NCBI GenBank assembly: GCA_944390455.1
Contig: CALXPU010000008.1
Location: forward strand, 1 to 63,058
From: an uncultured Alphaproteobacteria bacterium
Lineage (GTDB): Bacteria > Pseudomonadota > Alphaproteobacteria > RF32 > CAG-239
Length of the DNA stretch: 63,058 nucleotides
Direction: 5' to 3'
Position numbers and translations under genes: made by a program. Shown here in pieces: positions 35,432-43,810 of this stretch (positions within the stretch are counted from its first letter, which is position 1; each line of letters starts with the position of its first letter). Under the pieces are notes generated by a model that saw only the letters and a list, made by a program, of their open reading frames with translations, searched no databases and had not been told where the DNA came from.

Positions 35432-36440
35432 ATGCCTTGCTAATTACTTTTTTCATCAACGTTGATAACGGATAGTCTGAAAGTTCTTTCTCTGATACAA
35501 AAAAGCTATCTGGCAATAAGGGCTTCTCACTTTTTATTTTGTATACGTGCAGTGTTAATCTTATATGCGTAAAAATATGAGTTACTGTTTTTCCGCTATC
35601 TTCTGCGTTCTCCCATATTTTCCCTTCATCTTTCCAAGGAAATTCATATAATCCAGTTAGCAGCCCTGGCTCAGTTCTTTTTCGTAGCAAATATTCTCCC
35701 TCACTATTCTGTATCAAGTATACACTTCCTTGTTTTTCTTTTTTCTCTAATCTGCGACGAATCGGTATTTGTTCTAAATCTGCTTTATCTTTCGATTGGC
35801 ACATATCTTTTAGTGGACACAATAAACATTGAGGATTTTTCGGAGTACATATCATCGCTCCTAAATCCATAATCGCAGAAGCATAATCCGCTGCATGTTC
35901 TCTACTTGTTAGCTTTTCAGCCTTTTTTCGTATTGTTTCTTTAATATCATCCAGAGCATCCGTTAGATGATACAATCGACAAATAATACGCATTACATTA
36001 CCGTCAATTACTGTTTCGGGCTGGTTATACGCTAGCGCTAAAAAGCTTGCCACGGTATATTCTCCTATCCCTTTTAATTTTAGCACTTCCGTTCTGGATT
36101 GCGGAAACTTTCCTCCATATTCATTAACTATAATTTGAGCCGTTGCGTACAAAGAGCGAGCTCTTGTATAATAGCCTAATCCTTGCCACATCGCATATAC
36201 TTCTTCTTGCGAGGCTTTGGCTAAACTTTCTACTGTCGGAAACTTTTCCATAAATCTTTTAAAATATGGTATAACAGTTTTTACAGTTGTTTGCTGAAGC
36301 ATAAACTCAGATACCAAAATCACATAAGGATTAGGATGAGCTCCTCCCTTTACTCGCCACGGAAGTTCTCTGCCGTGTTTTTGGTACCATGCTAAAAGTT
36401 TTTGGGATATTTCTTGGTTATCTGACATATTCTTTCTCAT
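35430..36440 (-). CDS. mutY: A/G-specific adenine DNA glycosylase MutY
   Basis: This 336-aa base-excision enzyme removes adenine opposite 8-oxoguanine. LPWR and SEFMLQQTTV (catalytic Glu) open the domain. The HhH region KGIGEYTVASFLALAYN and IDGNVMRI (catalytic Asp) follow. The four Cys of the iron-sulfur cluster are in C-x6-C-x2-C-x5-C order (CTPKNPQCLLCPLKDMC). A NUDIX-like C-terminal domain recognises 8-oxoG. The frame extends to 36527 but runs into tRNA-Leu. The ATG at 36438-36440 has GGAGG 9 bases upstream, and that GGAGG is the 3' arm of the tRNA terminator hairpin. Confidence 0.94.
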   Translation of the reverse strand: MRKNMSDNQEISQKLLAWYQKHGRELPWRVKGGAHPNPYVILVSEFMLQQTTVKTVIPYFKRFMEKFPTVESLAKASQEEVYAMWQGLGYYTRARSLYATAQIIVNEYGGKFPQSRTEVLKLKGIGEYTVASFLALAYNQPETVIDGNVMRIICRLYHLTDALDDIKETIRKKAEKLTSREHAADYASAIMDLGAMICTPKNPQCLLCPLKDMCQSKDKADLEQIPIRRRLEKKEKQGSVYLIQNSEGEYLLRKRTEPGLLTGLYEFPWKDEGKIWENAEDSGKTVTHIFTHIRLTLHVYKIKSEKPLLPDSFFVSEKELSDYPLSTLMKKVISKA

Positions 36441-36442
36441 AC

Positions 36443-36468
36443 AAAAAAGCCTCCTTACGGAGGTTTTT
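36443..36468 (-). terminator. tRNA-Leu terminator that also holds the mutY Shine-Dalgarno
   Basis: On the minus strand CCTCC (36459-36463) pairs with GGAGG (36450-36454) around a four-base loop, then six T. The GGAGG arm lies 9 bases before the mutY ATG. The stem is only five pairs and could shut mutY translation when folded. Confidence 0.6.
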
Positions 36469-36469
36469 A

Positions 36470-36555
36470 TGGTGCTCTGGAGAAGACTTGAACTTCCACT
36501 GCCTGAGGCAACATGCACCTGAAGCATGCGCGTCTACCAATTTCGCCACCAGAGC
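36470..36555 (-). tRNA. tRNA-Leu (CAG)
   Basis: The reverse complement has acceptor arms GCTCTGG/CCAGAGC, encoded CCA (36470-36472), and the long variable arm of a class II tRNA. The anticodon loop CTTCAGG gives CAG, with the D-arm AAATTGGTAGACGCG as in leucine tRNAs. Confidence 0.93.
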
Positions 36556-36565
36556 AACGTCTTTT

Positions 36566-36594
36566 TTATTACTTGCTTTTTTTATATTAGTCAA
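36566..36594 (-). promoter_or_regulatory. Promoter of tRNA-Leu
   Basis: TTGACT (36589-36594 on the minus strand) and TAATAA (36566-36571) are separated by 17 bases, 10 bases before the tRNA. Confidence 0.6.
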
Positions 36595-36621
36595 TACTTT
36601 TTATCTGTTTTATTAGGGCTT

Positions 36622-37428
36622 TTACCAGATATTATACGCATCTAACAACAAACCTATTCCTAAAATCACACGATAAATCACAAAAGGTAAATATGTTGCA
36701 TAACGCAACCATTGCATCATCAAAAATATTGCTAAAAAGGAAAAGATAAATGAACCACCTATAGCTTGGTATGCCATCATTATTTGGCTCATTTCACCGC
36801 CTTTATATATTTCAAGCATCGCTAAGATACCTGCTGCTAAAATTGCCGGAACCGACAGAAGCATCGAAAATTTTGCAACTTCACTTCTGTTATAACCTAA
36901 AAAGCGTCCTACCGTGATTGTTACGCCTGAACGGCTTGTTCCCGGCAAAAAAGCTAAACATTGAGCAAAACCAATCCATAAAGCATCACTTAACTTCATT
37001 TCTTTTAATGTTTTTTCTGTACTGAATTTCGTATCTGCATACCATAAAACGATAGAATAAATTATTAATAGCCAGCCGATTAATTTGGTACTTCTAACCC
37101 AATCCATCCCGATATATTTTAAAGCACCACCTATAACGATTGCGGGTATTGTGGCACATACGATATAATACGCCAAACGCACGCCGTTTACTTCAAAGTT
37201 TGGCATAAATTTTGCTTTTATTAAATCTACCAGCATTTCTTTGAAAATTCGCCAGAAATACAACACCACCGCAATTAATGAACCGATATGCAAAGCAATA
37301 TCTATTACCTGTCCTTGGTCTGCAAATGACATATATTTAGAAAATAAAATTAAATGACCGGAAGAACTGACCGGCAAAAACTCTGTCAGGCCCTGTATGA
37401 GTGACAACCAAAATACTTGCATATCCAT
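36622..37428 (-). CDS. uppP: Undecaprenyl-diphosphatase
   Basis: This 268-aa polytopic inner-membrane enzyme recycles undecaprenyl pyrophosphate to the monophosphate carrier. The motif LTEFLPVSSSGHLIL and the second catalytic PGTSRSGVTI are both present. It is last in the mtaB-ftsY-xseA-uppP row, 44 bases after xseA. It would supply lipid carrier to glycan pathways such as those implied by the GT-C pair. Confidence 0.96.
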   Translation of the reverse strand: MDMQVFWLSLIQGLTEFLPVSSSGHLILFSKYMSFADQGQVIDIALHIGSLIAVVLYFWRIFKEMLVDLIKAKFMPNFEVNGVRLAYYIVCATIPAIVIGGALKYIGMDWVRSTKLIGWLLIIYSIVLWYADTKFSTEKTLKEMKLSDALWIGFAQCLAFLPGTSRSGVTITVGRFLGYNRSEVAKFSMLLSVPAILAAGILAMLEIYKGGEMSQIMMAYQAIGGSFIFSFLAIFLMMQWLRYATYLPFVIYRVILGIGLLLDAYNIW

Positions 37429-37472
37429 CTTTTTATCCTCTCTTTGTTTTCGTGAAGTATAGGGGGGATTTA

Positions 37473-38894
37473 TTAAAAATCAAATAAACTTTCTTGTTTA
37501 TTTTCAGCTTGCTTATCTAACCTTTTCTTTTTAATAGGTTTTATTGTATTATTTTGAGATTCTTTTTCTGTTAATACTTGCGGAGAGATGTAACTTGTTA
37601 TCTCTCCATCGGCAAAATGAATTGTCAATTCTGTTTCCCGCTCTGCTGAAGCTTTTCCATAAATTGTTTGACCTTGGTTGCCTTTAATCCACGCAAAACC
37701 ACGTCTTAAGACAGATTCAACCGACACACCTTCCAATCTGTGACCTAGACCTTGCAATCTTTCGGTATATTTTTCAACCATTGTATTAATATATACCGGT
37801 TTTATTTCCGCCAAGGCTAACGCATTTTTTTTCTGTGTCAGGACATTCTTAACCGCATTTAGCAATCTTTCCCAACGATAATCTAACTTCTGAATACTTT
37901 CATTTAGAATTTGTTGTAAATTTGGGATACCTCTTCCCAATCCTTCTATTTTATTTTTATATTCCTCTAGACTGCGACGCATTGCATTTTTCATGCGGTT
38001 ATCCAGAATATTCATATTCATTACCAATTCACTTTTAACAGGAACGGCAAACTCAGCCGCACCGGTTGGCGTCGGTGCTCTTTTATCGGACACGTAGTCT
38101 ATTAACATGGTATCTGTTTCGTGCCCCACCGCTGAGATTATCGGTATATCAGAATCGTAAACAGCCCTTATAACAATCTCTTCGTTAAACGGCCATAAAT
38201 CTTCCAAACTGCCTCCGCCTCTGGCTACAATGATAACATCAGGTCTTCTGATTTCTCCACCTCTTGGCAATGCGTTGAAACCTTTTATTGCCGCTGCTAC
38301 TTTTTCTGCTGCGCCTTCCCCTTGTACAGGTGTTGGCCAGAGTAAGATATAACTTGGAAATCTATCGCGAATACGGTGAATAATATCTCTGATTACAGCC
38401 CCTGAAGCACTAGATACGACACCGATGGTTTCCGGCAAAAAAGGTATGGGCTTTTTGTGCGCAACATCAAATAATCCTTCTTTGATAAATTGTTGTTTGC
38501 GTTCTTCCAACAATTTCAGCAGTGCGCCTTGTCCGGCAGGTTCTAAACTTTCTATAACAAGCTGATAAGATGATTTGCCGGAAAATGTTGTAATTTTTCC
38601 GGTTGCAATTACCTCTAATCCATCCTCTATTTTGACTTTTAGTGAAGAAGCTACACCTCGCCAGCATACAGCCGATAATACCGCATTCTCATCTTTTAAC
38701 GATAAATACCAATGCCCCGAATCTGCTCTTTTAGCACCAAAAATTTCACCTCTGACCAAAACATGGTTAAAATTACCTTCCACATATCTTTTTATCTCGT
38801 TAGATAATTCCGTAACAGTTTTTGCTTGCGGTTGTGTTTCTGTTGTTTCTTTTTCTGGTGTTTTTTCTTCAAAATCAAAACTTAAATCCATCAT
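37473..38894 (-). CDS. xseA: Exonuclease VII large subunit
   Basis: This 473-aa protein has the OB-fold N-terminal domain (VLVRGEIFGAKRADSGHWYLSLKD divided as VLVRGEIFGAK and SGHWYLSLKD) and the catalytic core with ARGGGSLEDLWPFNEE, SAVGHETD and DKRAPTPTGAAE. It degrades single-stranded DNA with XseB, which is not in this window. Two Met codons occur at the start. The start overlaps ftsY by 4 bases, so it is translationally coupled. Confidence 0.95.
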   Translation of the reverse strand: MMDLSFDFEEKTPEKETTETQPQAKTVTELSNEIKRYVEGNFNHVLVRGEIFGAKRADSGHWYLSLKDENAVLSAVCWRGVASSLKVKIEDGLEVIATGKITTFSGKSSYQLVIESLEPAGQGALLKLLEERKQQFIKEGLFDVAHKKPIPFLPETIGVVSSASGAVIRDIIHRIRDRFPSYILLWPTPVQGEGAAEKVAAAIKGFNALPRGGEIRRPDVIIVARGGGSLEDLWPFNEEIVIRAVYDSDIPIISAVGHETDTMLIDYVSDKRAPTPTGAAEFAVPVKSELVMNMNILDNRMKNAMRRSLEEYKNKIEGLGRGIPNLQQILNESIQKLDYRWERLLNAVKNVLTQKKNALALAEIKPVYINTMVEKYTERLQGLGHRLEGVSVESVLRRGFAWIKGNQGQTIYGKASAERETELTIHFADGEITSYISPQVLTEKESQNNTIKPIKKKRLDKQAENKQESLFDF

Positions 38895-39805
38895 AAATCT
38901 AATAATCCTTTTGCAAATTCATCTGCCTTAAACGTATCCATATCGTCAACTTGCTCTCCTACCCCTACATAATAAACAGGAATAGAGGTTTCTGATGCGA
39001 TGGCTATTAATATACCACCTCGTGATGAACCGTCTAATTTGGTCACAACCACACCATTTACATCTACCAAATCCTTAAACGTTTTTACTTGATCCAATCC
39101 ATTTTGTCCGGTTGTGGCGTCTATCGTTATTAATGTTTTATGTGGCGCATCCGGAATTACCTTTTTTATCACACGGACAATTTTTTGTAATTCTTCCATC
39201 AAACCTTTTTTATTCTGCAAACGACCAGCAGTATCTATGAATACTATATCGTCCCCTTTTTTTATGGCTTTTACCAAACCATCATAACATAGTCCAGCAC
39301 TATCACATCCGGTTTCGCCTGAAAATACACGAATGCTGTTACGGGCTCCCCATATCTCTAATTGTTCCACAGCTGCGGCTCTAAATGTATCTCCGGCAAT
39401 AAATGAAACTTGGTACCCTTCTTTTGCGAATTTTTTACCCAATTTCCCAATCGTGGTCGTTTTGCCTGCTCCATTTACACCAACCATTAAAATAACAAAT
39501 GGCTTTTTAGTGGTATCTATAACAAATTCTTGCTCAGATTTTTTTAATATTGCAGTGATGTCTTTGCATAACTCTTGTTTGATTGCCGTAATATCGCTCC
39601 CTTTTTCAAATTTCTTGGAGGTAAAATTTCCGACTATCTCTGATGAGGCTTTTACACCAACATCTGCACTGTACAGCAATTCTTCCAAATCGGTTATCAC
39701 ATCTTCTGATAAGCTTTCTTTAGTGAAAATATCACTTATGCCTTGGCTTAAATTTTTTGATGTATTCTTTAATCCCAGACCTAGTTTTTGAAAAAAATTA
39801 CTCAT
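38891..39805 (-). CDS. ftsY: Signal recognition particle receptor FtsY
   Basis: This 304-aa protein contains the NG domain with the P-loop VGVNGAGKTTTIGKL, DTFRAAAVEQLE, DTAGRLQNK and TKLDGSSRGG. It binds Ffh/SRP and delivers ribosomes to SecYEG. The long acidic A domain of E. coli FtsY is absent, as is common in Alphaproteobacteria. It overlaps mtaB and xseA by 4 bases each. Confidence 0.96.
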   Translation of the reverse strand: MSNFFQKLGLGLKNTSKNLSQGISDIFTKESLSEDVITDLEELLYSADVGVKASSEIVGNFTSKKFEKGSDITAIKQELCKDITAILKKSEQEFVIDTTKKPFVILMVGVNGAGKTTTIGKLGKKFAKEGYQVSFIAGDTFRAAAVEQLEIWGARNSIRVFSGETGCDSAGLCYDGLVKAIKKGDDIVFIDTAGRLQNKKGLMEELQKIVRVIKKVIPDAPHKTLITIDATTGQNGLDQVKTFKDLVDVNGVVVTKLDGSSRGGILIAIASETSIPVYYVGVGEQVDDMDTFKADEFAKGLLDL

Positions 39806-40836
39806 TTTTCCTCCTTTCGTAGGTTTCTTAATCTTTCTGCTCGTTCTCTTCTAATATTAACCGGTACTTGCGGCATTCTTGCGGCAGGTGTTCCAGGGCG
39901 TTCCGAATATGGGAATACATGTAGCTTTTCTATATCGGCTTCTTCTACCAATTTCATGGTGTTGGCAAAATTTTCTTCCGTTTCTGTCGGAAAGCCGCAA
40001 ATAAAATCTGCACCGAATACACTTTCAGGACGAACATCTCTTAACTTTTTACATAAATTTATCACATCCTCTCTACTATGACGGCGTCCCATTCTTTTTA
40101 ATATCAAATTATCTCCTGATTGTATTGAAAAATGAAAATGAGGATGGATATTCGGATATTTTTTAACCAAATCAATAAAACGCTCATCAATAGCCGCAGG
40201 ATCTAGAGAACCAAACTGTAATGATGGTAAATCCGGAAATTCTTGCAAAATGTCTGCCACTAACTCACTAAAACTTGGCTCATAGGAGCATGCATCAATT
40301 CCAGTTAAGCAAATCTCCTTAAATCCTTGTTGCAATAAAATTCGTATCTGTTCAATTATTTTTTCCTTTTTTACCGAACGATTTGCTCCTCTGGCATATG
40401 GAACTATGCAATATGTACAACGATGATTGCACCCTTGTTGAATTTCCACAAAGGCTCTTTCTCTACCTTCAAAACCTGTTATCATATAAGCATCATAGCC
40501 AGCAAACGAAAAAATATCTCCAACGATTTTCTTTTCTTGTGAAACCAGATATTTTTCTATTTCGGTCTTTTCTTTATTACCCAGAACCAAATCAACTTCC
40601 GGCATAGCGGCAAACCTTTCGGCACTTACTTGCGCCGCACATCCGGTTACAACTATTTTTGCTTCCGGATTTTCTTTTTTCATTTTGCGAATTGTCTGCC
40701 GGCATTGTCTTTCTGCTTCTGCCGTAACAGCACATGTATTTACCACGACTAAGTTATCGTAATTTTTTAGCTTCTCTTTGAATATTTCACTTTCATAGCT
40801 GTTTATGCGGCATCCGAATGTTATTACTTTTACCAT
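39802..40836 (-). CDS. mtaB: tRNA t6A methylthiotransferase MtaB (short form)
   Basis: This 344-aa radical SAM enzyme converts t6A37 to ms2t6A37. Its N-terminal cluster cysteines are in FGCRINSYESE, NTCAVT and VTGCAAQ, and the radical SAM triad is in GCNHRCTYCIVPYARG. The conserved PEADIE-like segments GADFICGFPTETEENF and VFPYSERPGTPAARM follow. The protein ends shortly after; the C-terminal TRAM domain usual in this family (about 420-450 aa) is missing. It starts the ftsY-xseA-uppP row. Confidence 0.88.
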   Translation of the reverse strand: MVKVITFGCRINSYESEIFKEKLKNYDNLVVVNTCAVTAEAERQCRQTIRKMKKENPEAKIVVTGCAAQVSAERFAAMPEVDLVLGNKEKTEIEKYLVSQEKKIVGDIFSFAGYDAYMITGFEGRERAFVEIQQGCNHRCTYCIVPYARGANRSVKKEKIIEQIRILLQQGFKEICLTGIDACSYEPSFSELVADILQEFPDLPSLQFGSLDPAAIDERFIDLVKKYPNIHPHFHFSIQSGDNLILKRMGRRHSREDVINLCKKLRDVRPESVFGADFICGFPTETEENFANTMKLVEEADIEKLHVFPYSERPGTPAARMPQVPVNIRRERAERLRNLRKEEK

Positions 40837-40900
40837 GCGTTATTTCCCTTTTATATATTATTCGGATGATATTCGCTATTTCTGATTTGTGCAAGACAAA

Positions 40901-41827
40901 TTAAAGCATCTGCTGATATTTTATCGGGATTTCTTTTGTATAACTATACCACAATGGTTTTAAATAGGAATGCGTAAACCAAGGTGTCCATGGCTTGTGA
41001 CCGGCAAAATGAAGAATTATCGCTCTATCATACACTTCTCGTGGCGTTTGCGGAACACTTTCTTGGAAGAAATTGCTCAAAAAATCAGCGTCTTTTTCTT
41101 CAAAAAACACGCTATTGCAGTTATACTTATATGACAATGGTTTTACATCTTTGCCAAACACAACATTTAGAATATCTTGGTCACCAAATACTTCATTATG
41201 TGTGTTAAAATATATAACAGCACTACGGATAATATCATCTTGCCTTATCTTATCTAAATTCAACAGCATAACACCACTATTAAAATAAAAATCTCGCTCT
41301 GTCAGATTTATTTCTTTTATATGTTCAGGAAATTGATACATCAAACCATCTTTTACCGCTGCCGCGTATTTATCTGATATATCCGTTTCATACACTTCGC
41401 TCAAATCACCTTGCACCAAAGTATCTGCATCTAAATACAAAACTTTGTTCAAATACGGCAAATACTCTGCCAGAAATATTTTTTGTAATGACACTTTAAA
41501 CGACTCGAAACGCCCCAATCGTTTATAATCTAAGTCTAATTCTCGGCTCTGATAGACATCTATACTAACATTTGAGTTTTCCCTAGATTTCAGGTTTGCG
41601 ATATCTTCAGCATCCAAATCTTTTCCAACCACATGAATGCGATACTTACTTTCCGGCAATTTGTTTTTTATAGCAGAATTCAAAGACACCATCATGTACG
41701 GCAAATATTTAGTATCTGTCATATACACCAAATTAACAGCGCTGGGTCTTAAACCAAATACAGCTATGATTGATATAACAAATAGACCTATTATCCCGTA
41801 AAATAAATATTTAACTTTTGGCGTCAT
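40901..41827 (-). CDS. GT8 family glycosyltransferase with N-terminal membrane anchor (copy 1)
   Basis: This 308-aa protein has a positive N-terminus (TPKVKY) and a hydrophobic helix (residues about 8-25). A GT8 domain of LgtC/glycogenin type follows: the strand VNLVYMTDTKY, the metal-binding DADT (Asp133/135) in VLYLDADTLVQGDL, FYFNSGVMLLNL, and the nucleotide-sugar HFAGHKPW. The catalytic domain begins directly after the helix. Positive-inside reasoning puts it outside the cytoplasm, which is unusual. It overlaps copy 2 by 4 bases. Sugar and acceptor unknown. Confidence 0.85.
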   Translation of the reverse strand: MTPKVKYLFYGIIGLFVISIIAVFGLRPSAVNLVYMTDTKYLPYMMVSLNSAIKNKLPESKYRIHVVGKDLDAEDIANLKSRENSNVSIDVYQSRELDLDYKRLGRFESFKVSLQKIFLAEYLPYLNKVLYLDADTLVQGDLSEVYETDISDKYAAAVKDGLMYQFPEHIKEINLTERDFYFNSGVMLLNLDKIRQDDIIRSAVIYFNTHNEVFGDQDILNVVFGKDVKPLSYKYNCNSVFFEEKDADFLSNFFQESVPQTPREVYDRAIILHFAGHKPWTPWFTHSYLKPLWYSYTKEIPIKYQQML

Positions 41828-42849
41828 TGGTACCTCATCATCTCGTTATAAAATCTAAACCATAACTCTTTTAAAAATTCAGGACGATAATTTTCTTGCC
41901 ACGGTTTATCTCCCGCATAGTGAATTATAGTTGAATTTTCGTATATATTGAAGGTCTGTGAAGGTAGATTTTCACCAAAGTATTTACTTAAAAAATTCAA
42001 ATCATCTTCTTCAAAAAAAGTACTTATACAGTTGTATCTATAAGACATTAATTTCAATTTATCACCAAAGACTACATTAAGCACATCTTGATCTCCAAAA
42101 AAATCTTCATGCGTTTTAACGTATGTTTCTAACTCTTTAACAATGTTATCTTCTCGCTGCTTTTTGAGGTTATACAACATAACACCGCTATTGAAATAAA
42201 ATCCTCTTTTATCTAATCCCATTTCAGCCATTTCTTTCGGAAAACGGTAAAATATACCATCTTTTGCCACCGCTGCGTATACTTGTGAAACGTCTATATC
42301 GTACAACTCTCTTAAGTCTTTTAAAACAATGGTATCGCCATCCATATAAATTACTTTATCTATATCTTTGAGTGTTTGCGGTAAATAAATCTTATGCATT
42401 CCCACTTTATATTGCATAAAGCGTTGCATATTTTCATAAGGAATGTTCAACTCTTGTTGGGGAATGATTTTTACCCGTACTGTTTCTGGCGCTAGTTTTT
42501 CTAAACTGCGTAACATATTTTCATCTTGTTCGGTTATATTTTCCGCAACGATGTAGAAGTTATATATTGTTGTATCACATTTCGTTTTTATTGCCGAATA
42601 CATTGAAGTACTCGTCGGCGGCGCATACCGAGAATCGGTTATTAAAACGATATTCACTTCCCCTTTTTCATCGGAACATTTGTTTGATTGTAGCTTAATT
42701 TTTTGAGGTTGGCTTGGCACGCTCTTATTTATAAATGATTGTTCTTTCTTAACTTCTTGCTCTGTTTCTGTTTTTAAAATTTGTGTTAGCACAGCCCCTA
42801 TTGCCCCGATCAAAACAGCTACTGCTATATAAAAAAACTTTTTAGACAT
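41824..42849 (-). CDS. GT8 family glycosyltransferase with N-terminal membrane anchor (copy 2)
   Basis: This 341-aa protein has MSKK followed by a hydrophobic segment (residues about 5-24), a charged linker to about residue 63 with a Cys, then a GT8 domain. The metal site reads DGD (Asp170/172) in VIYMDGDTIVLKDL, and FYFNSGVMLYNL and HYAGDKPW match copy 1. The pair is diverged but homologous over the whole catalytic domain. It is the promoter-proximal gene and overlaps copy 1 by 4 bases. Donor sugar and acceptor unknown. Confidence 0.85.
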   Translation of the reverse strand: MSKKFFYIAVAVLIGAIGAVLTQILKTETEQEVKKEQSFINKSVPSQPQKIKLQSNKCSDEKGEVNIVLITDSRYAPPTSTSMYSAIKTKCDTTIYNFYIVAENITEQDENMLRSLEKLAPETVRVKIIPQQELNIPYENMQRFMQYKVGMHKIYLPQTLKDIDKVIYMDGDTIVLKDLRELYDIDVSQVYAAVAKDGIFYRFPKEMAEMGLDKRGFYFNSGVMLYNLKKQREDNIVKELETYVKTHEDFFGDQDVLNVVFGDKLKLMSYRYNCISTFFEEDDLNFLSKYFGENLPSQTFNIYENSTIIHYAGDKPWQENYRPEFLKELWFRFYNEMMRYQ

Positions 42850-42978
42850 ATCTTATCTCCTTGATGTTTTTTATCATGAAATTGTTAATTATTCGTGGAT
42901 AATTTTTTTTCTGACTATAAATTCACGGAATAACTTTATAGATTGATGGTATAGAATTTATTTTGCAGAGGTTGTGTC

Positions 42979-43473
42979 ATGAATAAAAAATTAGCTTATG
43001 TTATTGCCACTTATTTTGGACTTGGATTGTCTAAATTTGCTCCGGGAACCATGGGCTCGCTCGGCACATTACCTCTTGCCTATGCACTTATCTATTTTGG
43101 TGGCTTTTATGCTCTAATTATAGCAGCTGTGCTTATTTTTATTATCGGTGTCTTTGCAACAGATACTGTTGTTAAAGATTGCGGCGATGAAGATCCTTCT
43201 AAAGTAGTTATTGATGAAACAGTTGGACAGCTCGTTACTTTTTCTTTTGTTGCTTTTATGGCGCCGGAATATTTAACTGGCTGGGTTTCTGCCATTTACT
43301 ATGTTTCTGGTTTTGTCTTTTTTAGATTTTTTGATATTCTCAAAATGGGACCGGTAAAGTATGCCGACTCTAAAATTAAAAATGCTTATGGCGTTATGCT
43401 TGACGATGTTTTTGCCGGAATTTTTGCCTCTATCGCGCTTCTTGGGGTACTGTGCTTTATGGTAAATCTCTAG
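42979..43473 (+). CDS. pgpA: Phosphatidylglycerophosphatase A
   Basis: This 164-aa inner-membrane enzyme dephosphorylates phosphatidylglycerophosphate to phosphatidylglycerol. Family positions include GLSKFAPGTMGSLGTLPLAY, the acidic DPSKVVIDETVGQ and FRFFDILKMGPVKYADSK, with three to four membrane helices. AGAGG lies upstream of the ATG. The divergent GT8 gene is 129 bases away. Confidence 0.93.
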   Translation: MNKKLAYVIATYFGLGLSKFAPGTMGSLGTLPLAYALIYFGGFYALIIAAVLIFIIGVFATDTVVKDCGDEDPSKVVIDETVGQLVTFSFVAFMAPEYLTGWVSAIYYVSGFVFFRFFDILKMGPVKYADSKIKNAYGVMLDDVFAGIFASIALLGVLCFMVNL

Positions 43474-43538
43474 TTTTGAAAGTTAAGCTACCGCGCTTGG
43501 TTTCATTTACTTAAATTCTAATTTCTCAAAATTAGTTT

Positions 43539-43742
43539 CTATTTTCTTTTTTGCTTTAATGCTCTGAATACATAGTTTTTCTCAAAGTCAAAAAGGCCTT
43601 GCCGCACCAGATATTTTGAACTTTGAGTATGAGGATATTTGCTTAAATCATATAATAACTCTAAAAATAAACGGTTTGTGTTTTTTATATCAGACAATTC
43701 AGAACTGAGCTTTGCCTGAGGAAGTTTTTCTTTTTTTATCAT
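43539..43742 (-). CDS. Small hypothetical protein (67 aa)
   Basis: This short basic protein (MIKKEKLPQAKLSSELSDIK start, KQKRK end) has no recognised domain. An AAGGA sits 7 bases before the ATG, which supports translation. It lies between pgpA and uup on the opposite strand to pgpA, and may be in one unit with uup (68 bases upstream). Function unknown. Confidence 0.6.
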   Translation of the reverse strand: MIKKEKLPQAKLSSELSDIKNTNRLFLELLYDLSKYPHTQSSKYLVRQGLFDFEKNYVFRALKQKRK

Positions 43743-43810
43743 TTTTCTTTCCTTTAGCTAAAAAGCGCAGTTGCTTAACTTGTCTGGTATTATACCAGTT
43801 TTAAAGAGCC

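Noticed and set aside
36441..36527. Longer mutY frame starting at 36527 with a 29-residue extension
   Set aside because: It runs through tRNA-Leu and its terminator; the ATG at 36440 has a good SD and gives the normal MutY N-terminus.
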